Shown here in pieces: positions 9,006 to 18,332 of a stretch of 64,000 nucleotides of DNA (its first letter is position 1; the number at the start of each line of letters is the position of its first letter). Under the pieces are notes generated by a model. It ran no database searches and was not told the DNA's origin. It saw only the letters and a list, made by a program, of their open reading frames with translations. Source of the DNA: CALHVX01 sp964640725 (GTDB lineage: Bacteria; Pseudomonadota; Gammaproteobacteria; Pseudomonadales; Azotimanducaceae); contig CAZXIJ010000020.1 of NCBI GenBank assembly GCA_964640725.1, forward strand, positions 16,227 through 80,226. The letters are read 5' to 3'. Both the position numbers and the translations under genes were made by a program.

Positions 9006-10193
9006 ATGGCTGAATCAACCCTTGCAGGCTCTTCCCTGAGATACCTCGATCGGGCCCTTGGCCAACTTCGGGATCTGGGGCTCATGCCCGACCAGACCGA
9101 AGAAGCGCCGATCATCGCGCTGCTTGACCGGCTCGCCCAGCTGGACGAAGACAAGGTGTTGAGCATCGCCCGAACGCTCAGCCAGGCGTCGCTGTTCAAC
9201 GAGGTTGTGCGCGAGCAGATCAGCGCCATGCGTATTGGCGAGCGCTACGAGGACATTACCAACGCCTTCAACAGCATTCGCGAAGATGCCAAGCGCATGG
9301 TCGAGCAGGTGGAAGATGGCAAGATCGACACCTTCGAGCGCATCGGCAATGTCTGGATGAAGGTGACCCGGGGCGATATCGCCTCGCGCTTTGACGAGAT
9401 CAAGGACACCTACCTGGAAGTCGCCAGAGACAGCGCCGACCAGATCGACCGCGAGAAAACCATTCTCAACGCCTACCAGGATTTTCGCGGCGCGCTCAAG
9501 GAGGCAGAAATTCTGGCCCTGGACGTGCTGCAGGTGGGCGAGCGGGAGTGGGAAGCTGCCAAGGCCAACCTCGAGGCGGCCATGGCTGCGGTCACCGCCG
9601 ACGATGGCAGCGACCTGGCCGGCCGCGCCCGGCTGGAGCTGGCGCGGGACGAGCAGACCCGGGCGCTGCAGGAAACGGAGGACCGCTACCAGATTGCCAA
9701 GGACCTCTCCGACAATCTAACCGTCAGCTACAACACCAGCGAGGTCGTTATGGCCCGGCTGCTGCAGACAACGAGCGCCAAGGAGCGGGTCTACAAGCAG
9801 GCGATCGCGTTCTTCGGCACCAACGAGACCGTGCTGACGGCGCTGTCCGCTTCCTTTACGGGCCTGTTCGGCCTGCACGAAAGCACCCAGACCCTGGAAG
9901 CCATGAAGGAAGGCGTGGCGAAGAGCCTCGAGGATCTGGCCGACATCGGCGGGCAGGTGCAGGAAGCCGCAGTCCGCGCGGGTTACGGACCGACGATTCG
10001 CGCTGACGCGGTCAAGAAGCTGGTGGAGTCTGTGGTGAACTTCCAGGCGCGCACGCGCAGCATCATCGAAGAGATGCGCGTGCTGTCCACACAAAATGCC
10101 GACGAGATTCGCGTCGCGGTCGAGGACGGCAAACAGCGGCTTGCAACGCTGATCGCCCAGGGCGGCACCCTGCCGCCGCCGACGGGCGTCTAG
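9006..10193 (+). CDS. Coiled-coil protein, first gene of a three-gene operon (function unknown)
   Basis: A 395-residue soluble protein starting at the ATG preceded by GGAGAC (8995-9000). It has no signal peptide or membrane segment. Most of the chain is predicted by eye as long amphipathic helices (EQVEDGKIDTFERIGNVWMKVTRGDI, and GRARLELARDEQTRALQETEDRYQIAKDL). Its helical character recalls proteins of the TelA (toxic anion resistance) group, but I do not see a convincing match and make no family call. It is followed after 43 bp by a membrane protein and then a third coiled-coil protein on the same strand, so the three probably form a complex. The gene is divergent from the mlaA operon. Confidence 0.78.
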   Translation: MAESTLAGSSLRYLDRALGQLRDLGLMPDQTEEAPIIALLDRLAQLDEDKVLSIARTLSQASLFNEVVREQISAMRIGERYEDITNAFNSIREDAKRMVEQVEDGKIDTFERIGNVWMKVTRGDIASRFDEIKDTYLEVARDSADQIDREKTILNAYQDFRGALKEAEILALDVLQVGEREWEAAKANLEAAMAAVTADDGSDLAGRARLELARDEQTRALQETEDRYQIAKDLSDNLTVSYNTSEVVMARLLQTTSAKERVYKQAIAFFGTNETVLTALSASFTGLFGLHESTQTLEAMKEGVAKSLEDLADIGGQVQEAAVRAGYGPTIRADAVKKLVESVVNFQARTRSIIEEMRVLSTQNADEIRVAVEDGKQRLATLIAQGGTLPPPTGV

Positions 10194-10236
10194 GGAGCGC
10201 CGTGGCTTCTCTGGTCCCTGTCACTTTGAACCGCTC

Positions 10237-11160
10237 ATGAGCGCTGTCGCCGACCCATCGTCGCTGAGCCGGGAACCCCTGGCAGACGTGATGCTGGCGA
10301 TGGATGTTGTCGACACGCTGCGCCATGCCGACGGCCTGGTCAGCCGCGAGCTCAATGCCGCGGAGCGCCGGCAGGCGCTGATCGCGCGGCTGCGCAAGAT
10401 CTATCGAGCGCAGGGCATCGTGGTCAGCGACGCAGTGCTGGCCCAGGGGGTCGATACGCTCGAAGAGGAGCGCTTCCGCTACGAACCGCCGGCATCATCG
10501 TTGGGCCGGCGCCTGGCGCTGATTTACGTGCGCCGTTCCCTCTGGCTGCGGCCACTGCTGTTGCTGGTCGGGCTGGGGCTGTTGCTCGGCGCGTTCTACT
10601 ACGTGCTGGCGGTTCGTCCCGAGGCGCAGGAGCGCGCCCAGCTGCCGACCCGGCTGAACAGCACCTTTGCGCAGATCGTGAACGTCAGCGAAGACGACGC
10701 CGCGACTGCCCGGGCGCAAACCCTGCTGGAGCGGGCGCGAGCAGAGATCGCGAGCGGCGATCTCGCCGCGGCCCAGGCGCAATACGACGAGCTGCGCGAG
10801 CTGCTGCATCTGCTCAACCTGGATTACGAGCTGCGCATCGTGGTCGACCCGCGGGAGAACTCCGGGATCTGGCGCGTGCCGTCCGTGAACTCCCAGGCGC
10901 GCAACTACTACCTGATCATCGAGGCGGTGAACGCCGAGGGCGAGCGCGAGACCGTGGCCATCGACAGCGAAGAGGACGGCAAGCTGCGGCCGGTCAAACG
11001 CTGGGGCGTGCGGGTGGACGAGCTCACCTTTGAGTCTGTGGCGGCCGACAAGCAGGACGACGGCATTATTCAGAACAACGTGATCGGGCAGAAAAGCCGC
11101 GGCCGCCTCGAGGCCGAGTATGCGATTCCAACGCTCGGCGGCGAGATTCTGGAGTGGTAG
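10237..11160 (+). CDS. Membrane protein, probable DUF6384 family
   Basis: A 307-residue protein. Residues 1-95 are cytoplasmic in character, with an opening DVMLAMDVVDTLRHADGLVSRELNA helix pair. A single transmembrane segment lies near 107-127 (LLLLVGLGLLLGAFYYVLAV). The rest is a periplasmic or cytoplasmic domain containing a helical tract (TARAQTLLERARAEIASGDL) and a beta-rich part with RNYYLIIEAVN. From memory this arrangement resembles proteins catalogued as DUF6384; I could not check this. It ends in GEILEW, one base before the GTG of the next gene. That tight spacing supports a shared function with its two neighbours. Confidence 0.75.
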   Translation: MSAVADPSSLSREPLADVMLAMDVVDTLRHADGLVSRELNAAERRQALIARLRKIYRAQGIVVSDAVLAQGVDTLEEERFRYEPPASSLGRRLALIYVRRSLWLRPLLLLVGLGLLLGAFYYVLAVRPEAQERAQLPTRLNSTFAQIVNVSEDDAATARAQTLLERARAEIASGDLAAAQAQYDELRELLHLLNLDYELRIVVDPRENSGIWRVPSVNSQARNYYLIIEAVNAEGERETVAIDSEEDGKLRPVKRWGVRVDELTFESVAADKQDDGIIQNNVIGQKSRGRLEAEYAIPTLGGEILEW

Positions 11161-11161
11161 C

Positions 11162-12598
11162 GTGCTGAGCGGTCGCGATACCTTGAAAGCGCTGAACCGG
11201 GCCCTTGGCGAGGTACGGGCCAGTGCCGGGCAGTTCGATGCGGATCTGGCCCGGGAGCGATCACGCATCGACGCGCTGCGGCTCGAAGAAAACCGGCTGC
11301 TGCAGGGGCTGGCGGCGCTGCGCCTGGATGATCTCGATGCGCGGACGTTGACGAGCAATCTGTCCCGAGCGGAAACCGGCGCCGTGCAGCTGCTGGAAGA
11401 TCGCGAGCGCGCCGAGGCGCGCGCCCACAACGAGGCGGCGCGATACCGCAGCGAGCTGGAGCAGCTCGAGGCCCAGCGTGAGCAGCGTCACGACGCGGTG
11501 GACCAGGCCGCGGCCGTACTCGCCGAGCGCGAGGCTGCGGCTCAGGCTGCCCTCGACAGCGATGACGCCTATCAGGCGCAGCTGCAGCTGGCTCGAGAGG
11601 CCGAGGGCATTGCCGAGCACGCCGAGCGCAAAACCGAGCAGGCACAGCAGGACCGCGAGGCCAAGGGCGAGCCCTACGAGAGCGATGCGCTGTTCAGTTA
11701 CCTCTGGGAACGCCGCTACGGCACCCCGGAATACCAGGCCGGACCGCTGGCCCGCATGCTCGATGGCTGGGTCGCCCGCGTTTGTGGTTACAGCGAGGCG
11801 CGGCCCAATTACTGGATGCTGAACGAGATACCCCGACGCCTGCGGGAGCACGCAACGGCGGTACGGTATCAGGCCGAAGCCGAGGTCCAGAAACTTTCGG
11901 AGCTGGAAGCCGCTGCGGCCGGCAGCGCCCAGGTGCCTCAGGCGCAGACCGCGCTGGCCCAGGCCGAGGCGGCGCAGGATCGCTGCGACGACGAGATCGA
12001 CGGCGTCGAACTGGCGCTGCGGACCTTGCAGGACACCATTGCCCGCTTTGCTGCTGGCGACGACGATCACACCCGGCGGGCCCTGGAACTGCTTGCCCAG
12101 GCCTATAGCCGGCAGCAAACCGGTCGGCTGTCGGAGATGGCCTATGCAACCTCTCGCGGCGAAGACGATGCGCTGGTGCGCGCCCTCAAGGACCTGCGAG
12201 ACGAGCGCCGCGATGCGCTGGCGGATCTGGAAGAGCAGCGAAGGGCCCGCGGCCGTTACACGGAGCAGCTGTCGGAGCTGGAAGACCTGCGGCGGCGCTT
12301 TAAGCGCAACCGCTACGATGATCTGCGCAGCGGCTTTCGCGATGGCGGGCTGGTGCAGGCGGTTTTGCAGGAGTTTCTGCGCGGCGCCATCAGCGGTGGC
12401 CGGGTCTGGGACACCCTGCGCCGGCAGCAGCGTTACCAGGATGTCGGCGGTGCCTGGCCGGACTTCGGCAGCGGCGGTTTCAAGCATGGGGGCCGGCGCG
12501 GTCCCTGGCACTGGCCGGGCGGCCGCGGCGGTTTCAAGCTGCCGCGCAGCGGCGGGTCCCGCTCTCGCGGTGGCTTCCGAACGGGCGGCGGCTTCTAG
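11162..12598 (+). CDS. Long coiled-coil protein with glycine/arginine-rich tail (function unknown)
   Basis: A 478-residue protein starting with GTG immediately after the stop of the preceding gene; a GGAG motif lies about 7 bases upstream. Residues about 10-160 and 230-400 are dominated by charged, Ala/Glu/Arg-rich heptad-like helices. Between them is a globular stretch with aromatic residues (LFSYLWERRYGTPEYQAGPLARMLDGWVARVCGYSEARPNYWMLNEIP). The last 45 residues are Gly/Arg/Phe-rich low-complexity sequence (GGFKHGG, RGGFKLPRSGG, RGGFRTGGGF). Such tails often mediate surface attachment or phase separation. Two helical partners plus one membrane protein suggest a scaffold at the inner membrane. 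I recognise no enzyme motif. Confidence 0.75.
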   Translation: MLSGRDTLKALNRALGEVRASAGQFDADLARERSRIDALRLEENRLLQGLAALRLDDLDARTLTSNLSRAETGAVQLLEDRERAEARAHNEAARYRSELEQLEAQREQRHDAVDQAAAVLAEREAAAQAALDSDDAYQAQLQLAREAEGIAEHAERKTEQAQQDREAKGEPYESDALFSYLWERRYGTPEYQAGPLARMLDGWVARVCGYSEARPNYWMLNEIPRRLREHATAVRYQAEAEVQKLSELEAAAAGSAQVPQAQTALAQAEAAQDRCDDEIDGVELALRTLQDTIARFAAGDDDHTRRALELLAQAYSRQQTGRLSEMAYATSRGEDDALVRALKDLRDERRDALADLEEQRRARGRYTEQLSELEDLRRRFKRNRYDDLRSGFRDGGLVQAVLQEFLRGAISGGRVWDTLRRQQRYQDVGGAWPDFGSGGFKHGGRRGPWHWPGGRGGFKLPRSGGSRSRGGFRTGGGF

Positions 12599-12616
12599 CC
12601 AGGCCTGACGCCCTTG

Positions 12617-14824
12617 CTAGCGTGGGCGTTTGCCCCGGTAATCCTTGCGTTCCTGCCGCGCGTGCTGCGTGCGGAAAGTTTGCGGTTTGCGTCCGCCGCT
12701 GCCGCGTGAGCCCTCGTTGCCGTGCCCGGTGCCCCGGGGCTGAAAGCTCGGGACCAGGTGGCGCTTGCCGTTGCCTATCAGCTCCGCTCGCCCCATCCGC
12801 TCCAGGGCCGCGCGCAGCATCGGCCAGTTGTCCGGGTCGTGATAGCGCAAAAAGGCCTTGTGCAGCCGTCGCACTTTCAGGCCCTTGGGAATCGCGACTT
12901 CTTCGCTGTCTGCGGTGACCTTGCGTAGCGGGTTCTTGCCGCTGTGATACATCGCGGTGGCGGTCGCCATGGGCGAGGGCAGAAACGCCTGCACCTGGTC
13001 GGCGCGGAAGCCGTTGCTCTTGAGCCACAGCGCCAGCTCCAGCATGTCCTCGTCGGTGGTGCCGGGGTGGGCGGCAATGAAGTACGGGATCAGGTACTGC
13101 TCTTTGCCCGCTTCCTTCGAGTAGCGGTCGAACAGTTCCTTGAAGCGGTAGTAGGTATCCATGCCCGGCTTCATCATCTTCGACAGCGGTCCGTCGGACA
13201 GGGCCTCCGGCGCGATCTTCAGGTAGCCGCCGGTGTGGTGCTGCGCCAGCTCCCGCACGTACTCCGGGGACTCGATCGCCAGGTCGTAGCGCACGCCGGA
13301 GGCGATGAGCACTTTTTTGATGCCGGGCAGCTCCCGAGCTTTGCGGTACAGCTCGATGAGCGGCTTGTGGTTGGTGTTCAGGTTGGGGCAAACCCCGGGG
13401 AACACGCAGGATGGCCGGCGGCAGGCGGACTCGATCTCGCGGCTCTTGCAGGCCAGCCGGTACATATTGGCGGTGGGGCCGCCCAGGTCCGAGATCACCC
13501 CGGTAAAGCCTGGCACCGTGTCCCGGATGGTCTCGATCTCGCGCAGCACGGAAGCCTCGCTGCGGTTCTGGATGATGCGGCCTTCGTGTTCGGTAATGGA
13601 GCAGAACGTGCAGCCGCCGAAGCAGCCGCGCTGGATCGCGATGCTGAAGCGAATCATCTCGTAGGCGGGAATCTTGGCGTCGCCGTAAAACGGATGTGCG
13701 ACCCGGGTGTAGGGCAGCTCGTAGATGCCGTCGAGCTCCGCGGTGGTGAGCGGGATCGGGGGCGCGTTCAGCCAGACCTCCTGGCGTCCGTGGCGCTGCA
13801 CCAGCGGCCGGGCGTTGCCGGGATTGGACTCCGTATGCAGGATGCGCGACGCGTGCGCGTAGAGCACCGGATCGGCTCGCACCGCCTCGTAGCTGGGCAG
13901 GCGGATAAAGCTGCGGTCGCGATCCTTGGGCGCCACGTCGCGCACGAAGCGCACGATCTGCACCGCGTCGTCTTGCGCCGCTCCGTGCGCCGCTCCGTGC
14001 GCCGCGCCTGCCCCCGGGGCGTCTGTGGGCTTGCTGTTGCCGGCGCCGGGCCCCATGGCGTAGGGGTCCGGGTGCGGATCGACTTTGCCGGGCGTGTCCA
14101 GATGCGTGGAGTCGACCTCGATCCAGCCTTTGGGCACCGATCGCTTGAGAGCGGTGCCGCGAATATCGGTCAGCGCTTCGATCGGCTCGCCGGCGGCCAG
14201 CCGGTGGGCGATCTCTGCGATCTGGCGCTCGCCGTTGCCAAAGACCAGCAGGTCGGCTTTGGCGTCCAGCAAGGCCGAGCGCCGGACCTTTTCCGACCAG
14301 TAGTCGTAGTGGGCGATACGGCGCAGGCTCGCCTCGATGCCGCCGACGATGATCGGCACGTCTTTGTAGGCTTCCCGGGCGCGCTGGCTGTAGACCAGCA
14401 CGCTGCGGTCGGGTCGCTGCCCGCCTTCGCCGCCGGCCGTGTAGGCATCGTCGCTGCGCACCTTCCGGTCCGAGGTGTAGCGGTTGACCATGGAGTCCAT
14501 GTTGCCGGCCGTGATGCCGAAGAACAGGTTGGGCGGCCCGAGCACCTTGAAGGGGTCGGCGCTCTGCCAGTCCGGCTGAGCGATGATGCCGACGCGGAAA
14601 CCCTGGGCTTCCAGGAACCGGCCCACCACTGCCATGCCGAAGCTCGGATGGTCGACGTAGGCGTCGCCGGTCACGATGATGATGTCGCAGCTGTCCCAGC
14701 CGAGCGCGTCCATCTCCGCCCGGGACATGGGCAACACCGGCGCAGGGGTAAGCCGCTTGGCCCAGTACTTGCGGTAACTGAACAGCGGTGTTGGTGCCTC
14801 GGGGCTGGTTTGCGCTTCGGCCAT
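12617..14824 (-). CDS. ygiQ: YgiQ family radical SAM protein
   Basis: A 735-residue cytoplasmic protein with the YgiQ layout. The N-terminal part runs from PLFSYRKYWAKR through DIIIVTGDAYVDHPSFG and VPIIVGGIEASLRRIAHYDYW. The radical SAM cluster is C401-x3-C405-x2-C408 (CFGGCTFC), and a C-terminal domain follows. The cluster binds a 4Fe-4S centre that cleaves S-adenosylmethionine; the physiological substrate of YgiQ is unknown. Around residues 270-285 there is an Ala/Gly/His-rich insert encoded by a 12-bp tandem repeat near 13976-14009 (GAAHGAAHGAA). The gene converges on the coiled-coil operon with 18 bp between the stops. Confidence 0.92.
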   Translation of the reverse strand: MAEAQTSPEAPTPLFSYRKYWAKRLTPAPVLPMSRAEMDALGWDSCDIIIVTGDAYVDHPSFGMAVVGRFLEAQGFRVGIIAQPDWQSADPFKVLGPPNLFFGITAGNMDSMVNRYTSDRKVRSDDAYTAGGEGGQRPDRSVLVYSQRAREAYKDVPIIVGGIEASLRRIAHYDYWSEKVRRSALLDAKADLLVFGNGERQIAEIAHRLAAGEPIEALTDIRGTALKRSVPKGWIEVDSTHLDTPGKVDPHPDPYAMGPGAGNSKPTDAPGAGAAHGAAHGAAQDDAVQIVRFVRDVAPKDRDRSFIRLPSYEAVRADPVLYAHASRILHTESNPGNARPLVQRHGRQEVWLNAPPIPLTTAELDGIYELPYTRVAHPFYGDAKIPAYEMIRFSIAIQRGCFGGCTFCSITEHEGRIIQNRSEASVLREIETIRDTVPGFTGVISDLGGPTANMYRLACKSREIESACRRPSCVFPGVCPNLNTNHKPLIELYRKARELPGIKKVLIASGVRYDLAIESPEYVRELAQHHTGGYLKIAPEALSDGPLSKMMKPGMDTYYRFKELFDRYSKEAGKEQYLIPYFIAAHPGTTDEDMLELALWLKSNGFRADQVQAFLPSPMATATAMYHSGKNPLRKVTADSEEVAIPKGLKVRRLHKAFLRYHDPDNWPMLRAALERMGRAELIGNGKRHLVPSFQPRGTGHGNEGSRGSGGRKPQTFRTQHARQERKDYRGKRPR

Positions 14825-14919
14825 AGCGGGTCTGGGGTGGTGCGGGCGCGCAGTTTAGCGCTTTCCCCCGTGACGCGCCGATGACGGCCGGCGGGTCTGT
14901 TCGAGCCCCCTTTGGCGGG

Positions 14920-15915
14920 TCAGCGCTGCCAGTCCGCAGGCTGGCCGCGGGTGTCCAGGTGCAGGAACGCCGCGGCCGGGCCGGCACTGTCGTAGCTGCC
15001 GGCGCCGCCCAGGGTCACGGGCAGAGCTTGCCGCATGAAGCGAGCGATCAGCCACTCGACATCCTCCCGGTCGCTCGTGCCGCTGTCGTTCAGGTCGTCC
15101 ATGCGGCCATCCCCGTCCGCATCGGCGATCAGGTCGACCGCGTCGCCGTAGATGTGCCGGCTGTAGCGGGCACCGCCAACGCTGGCGTTGTGCAGCGGGG
15201 TTCGGTAGGCGCTCAGAATCGTCAGCGTGTCGCCTTCCCAGCGCCGTTCGCGGAGGGTGCCCAGCAAATGCTCCAGGGCTTCCAGCAGCGGGGTGGTCAG
15301 CGCGATGTAGGGGGTGTCGGCGCGGCTCAGCTCGCCGGTCAGAAACTGCCGCAGGCGGAAGTGCTCGCTCACCCTGATGTCGCGCAGCGCGGCCGGCACG
15401 GCCAGCAGTCCGGCCGGCCGCTGGTAGGCGAGCGCCTGGGCACCGCGGCCTGCGGGGTCCGGGTAGTCACCGATCGCGAAGTTCTGCAGGCGCGCAGCGC
15501 CGGCGGGCCAGGGCGTCAGACGGAAGACCCGCACGGTCACGGTGTGGTCTTCAGCGGTCAGGTGCAGGTCGCTGTAGGGCTGGTCGGGTGGCTGGTAGCG
15601 CCAGTGACGGCTGTCCAGCTGCCGGGAAGTCCCCTGGTCGTGGGCGATGGCGAGCGTCGCGCGGCCGGCGTCATCCAGACCGCGGTAGCTGGGCAGGTAG
15701 CGAATGGTCACGGCCTCGCCGGGCAGCACGAAGACGGCGGTGAGGCGCGCCTCGATGGGGTAGCCGTTGGCGCTCAGATCTGGCGGCAAGGCGGCGCTGG
15801 CGGGCAGCGCCCCGAGGGTTGCCCAGGAGACGATCGCCCAAAAGATGGGTCTCCCGAGCACCGCCAGGCAGGCCAACCGGGACCCTGCGCGCGGCTGCGA
15901 TGCCTTTAGCGGCAC
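14920..15915 (-). CDS. Exported peptidase of the M15 D-Ala-D-Ala carboxypeptidase fold
   Basis: A 331-residue protein with a signal peptide ending near ASA (residue 41). The C-terminal half has the M15A zinc motifs: SAYRTPLHN, then SRHIYGDAVDL (His and Asp ligands), and FLHLDTRG with the third ligand. This fold cleaves peptidoglycan cross-bridges or stem peptides in the periplasm. The N-terminal 150 residues form a separate beta-rich domain (VFVLPGEAVTIRYLPSY) of unknown role. It starts with GTG, five bases after the stop of the small membrane gene upstream, so the two share a transcript. Confidence 0.83.
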   Translation of the reverse strand: MPLKASQPRAGSRLACLAVLGRPIFWAIVSWATLGALPASAALPPDLSANGYPIEARLTAVFVLPGEAVTIRYLPSYRGLDDAGRATLAIAHDQGTSRQLDSRHWRYQPPDQPYSDLHLTAEDHTVTVRVFRLTPWPAGAARLQNFAIGDYPDPAGRGAQALAYQRPAGLLAVPAALRDIRVSEHFRLRQFLTGELSRADTPYIALTTPLLEALEHLLGTLRERRWEGDTLTILSAYRTPLHNASVGGARYSRHIYGDAVDLIADADGDGRMDDLNDSGTSDREDVEWLIARFMRQALPVTLGGAGSYDSAGPAAAFLHLDTRGQPADWQR

Positions 15916-15920
15916 CGGCT

Positions 15921-16385
15921 TCAGGCGCTTGCAGCCCGCGCGCTCCGGCTACTCAGCCCGGCAAACACCCAGCCACCGCAGGCGCCGGCAAGGCCCTGGG
16001 TCAGCAGGCCGGGCACGGTGCGGGTCGCTGCGACCGCGTCGATATTGTTGAAGGTGGACTTCATGATCATGTGCATCGCGATCAGCGCGGTGAAGCCCGC
16101 CATAACGTAGCCCAGGGTTCGCAAGCCCGGCAGCCAGCGGATGACCGTCGCGGCGATCGCGAAACCTGCCAGCAGGGCCAGTGCCAGGAGCGGCGTGAAG
16201 CGCGCGGCCATGCCGCCAAGGTCTGCCAGCGTGGTTTGCAGCCGCACGTCCATGGGAATGGGCTGGACCAGTGCCGGCAGCGCCGCCAGGGCGCCCTGGG
16301 TGGCTGCGATGCAGGCCACAAGGTAGGTCGCGATCAGCGCCAGCGCAAAAGCCAGCAGGCCGCGGATAGCGGTGGCAATGGTCAT
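15921..16385 (-). CDS. Small membrane protein with about four transmembrane helices
   Basis: A 154-residue protein from the ATG at 16385. A 42-residue upstream in-frame extension is rejected because it lacks a start context and overlaps the divergent gene. Four hydrophobic stretches are visible: LLAFALALIATYLVACIAA, LLALALLAGFAIAATVI, a third at YVMAGFTALIAMHMI and a weaker one at GLLTQGLAGACGGWVFAGL. I do not recognise the family. It is immediately upstream of the M15 peptidase gene and divergent from the sugar dehydrogenase gene. Confidence 0.7.
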   Translation of the reverse strand: MTIATAIRGLLAFALALIATYLVACIAATQGALAALPALVQPIPMDVRLQTTLADLGGMAARFTPLLALALLAGFAIAATVIRWLPGLRTLGYVMAGFTALIAMHMIMKSTFNNIDAVAATRTVPGLLTQGLAGACGGWVFAGLSSRSARAASA

Positions 16386-16474
16386 GGGATCTGTGGCTCC
16401 GTCGCGGCCGGCGTGTGTTTGGATCGCGGCTAGATTAGCATCGCCTGTCGCCGTGGGCACTTGAGGAACAGGTA

Positions 16475-17620
16475 TTGAAGAGCGCAACTTTCGGCCGGAT
16501 CCAATCCGCACCAGGGGGTCGTTTGCCCCGCTGGCGCGCCGGTGCGGGACTGCTGCTGGCGCTGTCCATGCTGTTCTCGTCCGGGGCCACCGCTGAGGGT
16601 TCCGCCGCTGCCGCCGGGGCCGGCGCCGGGGCAGCAGTTGAGCTGCTGGCCGAGGGCTTCAGCCACCCCTGGGCGATTGCGTTCCTGCCGGACGGCGATT
16701 ACCTGGTGACGGAGAAGACCGGCACCTTGCGGCGAGTCAGCCGCGCCGGGCAGATCAGCGCGCCCCTTGCCGGCGTGCCGCCGGTTTACTACGCCAGCCA
16801 GGGGGGCCTCATGGACGTGCGGCTGCATCCGGATTTTGCCGCCAACCAGCTCGTGTACCTGTCCTTGGCGCACGGCAGTGCCGATGCCAATGCCACCCGC
16901 GTGGTGCGGGGCCGGCTCACGGCGACCGGCCTTGCGGACGTTGAGCCGGTGTTCACCGTGAGCCCGATGAAGAACACCCCCGTCCATTATGGCGGTCGAT
17001 TAGCATTTTTAGCTGACGGTACCCTGCTGGTCACTACGGGAGACGGCTTCAACTTTCGCGAGGCAGCGCAGGACCTGGGCTCGCTGCTCGGCAAAACGGT
17101 GCGCCTGACGGACAGCGGCGAAGTGCCGGCAGACAATCCCTTCGTTGGCCAGGACGGGGTCGATCCGCGGATCTTCAGCTACGGCCATCGCAACCCGCAG
17201 GGGCTTGCGGTGAACCCGGAGACCGACCAGATCTATCTGCACGAACACGGCCCCATGGGCGGCGACGAGATCAACGTGCTGGAACCGGGCGGCAACTATG
17301 GCTGGCCGGCGGTCACCTACGGGCTGGACTACACCGGCGCCCATGTCTCGCCGTTTCAGCAACACCCCGCGGTGATCGAGCCGGCACATGTCTGGGTGCC
17401 CTCCATCGCGCCGGCGGGGCTCGCCCTGTGGCGCGGCGCCCTGCTCGTGGGCGCGCTTGTTGACGAAGAGGTCCGCGCGGTCGATCTGGCCACCGGTGTC
17501 GAAGAGCGGGACTTTGTCGCGCTGGGCGCCCGGGTCCGGGAAGTTCGCAGCGGCCCCGACGGCTGCCTGTACCTGCTCACGGACGGCGAAGATGGACAGC
17601 TCCTGCGCCGCTGCGGCTAG
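16475..17620 (+). CDS. PQQ-dependent sugar dehydrogenase (soluble aldose dehydrogenase family)
   Basis: A 381-residue exported protein with a signal peptide ending near TAEG. The fold is a six-bladed propeller like E. coli YliI and soluble glucose dehydrogenase. The family motifs are ..GFSHPWAIAFLPDGDYLVTEK.., GGLMDVRLHPDF, YGGRLAFLADGTLLVTTGDG, YGHRNPQGLAVNP, HEHGPMGGDEIN and GGNYGWP. Such enzymes oxidise aldoses in the periplasm using pyrroloquinoline quinone, passing electrons to the respiratory chain. No pqq synthesis genes are in the window. A TTG start is chosen at 16475 because GAGGA lies 12 bases upstream and no ATG precedes the signal peptide. Confidence 0.86.
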   Translation: MKSATFGRIQSAPGGRLPRWRAGAGLLLALSMLFSSGATAEGSAAAAGAGAGAAVELLAEGFSHPWAIAFLPDGDYLVTEKTGTLRRVSRAGQISAPLAGVPPVYYASQGGLMDVRLHPDFAANQLVYLSLAHGSADANATRVVRGRLTATGLADVEPVFTVSPMKNTPVHYGGRLAFLADGTLLVTTGDGFNFREAAQDLGSLLGKTVRLTDSGEVPADNPFVGQDGVDPRIFSYGHRNPQGLAVNPETDQIYLHEHGPMGGDEINVLEPGGNYGWPAVTYGLDYTGAHVSPFQQHPAVIEPAHVWVPSIAPAGLALWRGALLVGALVDEEVRAVDLATGVEERDFVALGARVREVRSGPDGCLYLLTDGEDGQLLRRCG

Positions 17621-17762
17621 CGCGCTGTTCCCTTGCGCAATGGCGTGGCGACGCTGACAATTGGTGAGCGACGACGTGTCGCGCTATCGCCGTTCTGGCG
17701 CCCTCTTTGAAGGCGCTACCGCGGCGGTCAAACCTGCTGTTCAGAGAGAAGGGGAGCCGCCC

Positions 17763-18254
17763 ATGCTGGGATCACTGTTCGACTTTGCCAAAGATATGGG
17801 CAAAAAACTGTTTACGAGCGATGCTGAGGCGGGGATGTCCATCCTGCAGCACATCGAAGCCAACAACCCGGGGGTGAACCCGTTGTCCGTCGACTACGAT
17901 GACGGCAAGGTCACCATGAGCGGTCTGGCGACCACCGCAGAGGCCAAAGAGAAAGCGGTCCTCATGGCCGGCAATGTTGAAGGCGTTGAGTCTGTGAACG
18001 CCGACGCGATCGAAGTCGATCAACCGATTCCCGCGGCTCCGGCTGACGCGGCGCCGGACGAAGGCTTTAGCGGTGTGCTGCCTGGCACCCGCTACTACAC
18101 GATCCAGAAAGGCGACACGCTGTACGCGGTGGCCAAAGAGTTTTACGGCAACGGCATGAAGTATCCGGAGATCTTCGAAGCCAACCGTGAAGTGATCGAA
18201 GACCCGGACAAGATTTACCCGGGCCAGAAGATCCGTATCCCGACGTTGGGCTAG
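17763..18254 (+). CDS. kbp: BON-LysM protein (Kbp/YgaU-type)
   Basis: A 163-residue protein with an N-terminal BON domain (about residues 20-80, including VDYDDGKVTMSGLATTAEAKEKAV) and a C-terminal LysM domain (about 112-160, YTIQKGDTLYAVAKEFYGN..IYPGQKIRIP). There is no signal peptide, as in E. coli Kbp, a cytoplasmic potassium-binding protein; a role in potassium sensing is inferred from that homology. The ATG at 17763 has AAGGGGAG about 10 bases upstream. It is a single gene that converges on the DUF937 gene. Confidence 0.86.
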   Translation: MLGSLFDFAKDMGKKLFTSDAEAGMSILQHIEANNPGVNPLSVDYDDGKVTMSGLATTAEAKEKAVLMAGNVEGVESVNADAIEVDQPIPAAPADAAPDEGFSGVLPGTRYYTIQKGDTLYAVAKEFYGNGMKYPEIFEANREVIEDPDKIYPGQKIRIPTLG

Positions 18255-18332
18255 CCGGGTTCGGCGCCGCTGCTCAGGCAGTCGCGCCGTAAAGTGAGCG
18301 CCGCGGCGCCCGCCGCGGCAGTATCAACAGAG

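Noticed and set aside
18300..18319. Terminator between the BON-LysM and DUF937 genes
   Set aside because: A 7-bp GC hairpin is present but no T tract follows on either strand.
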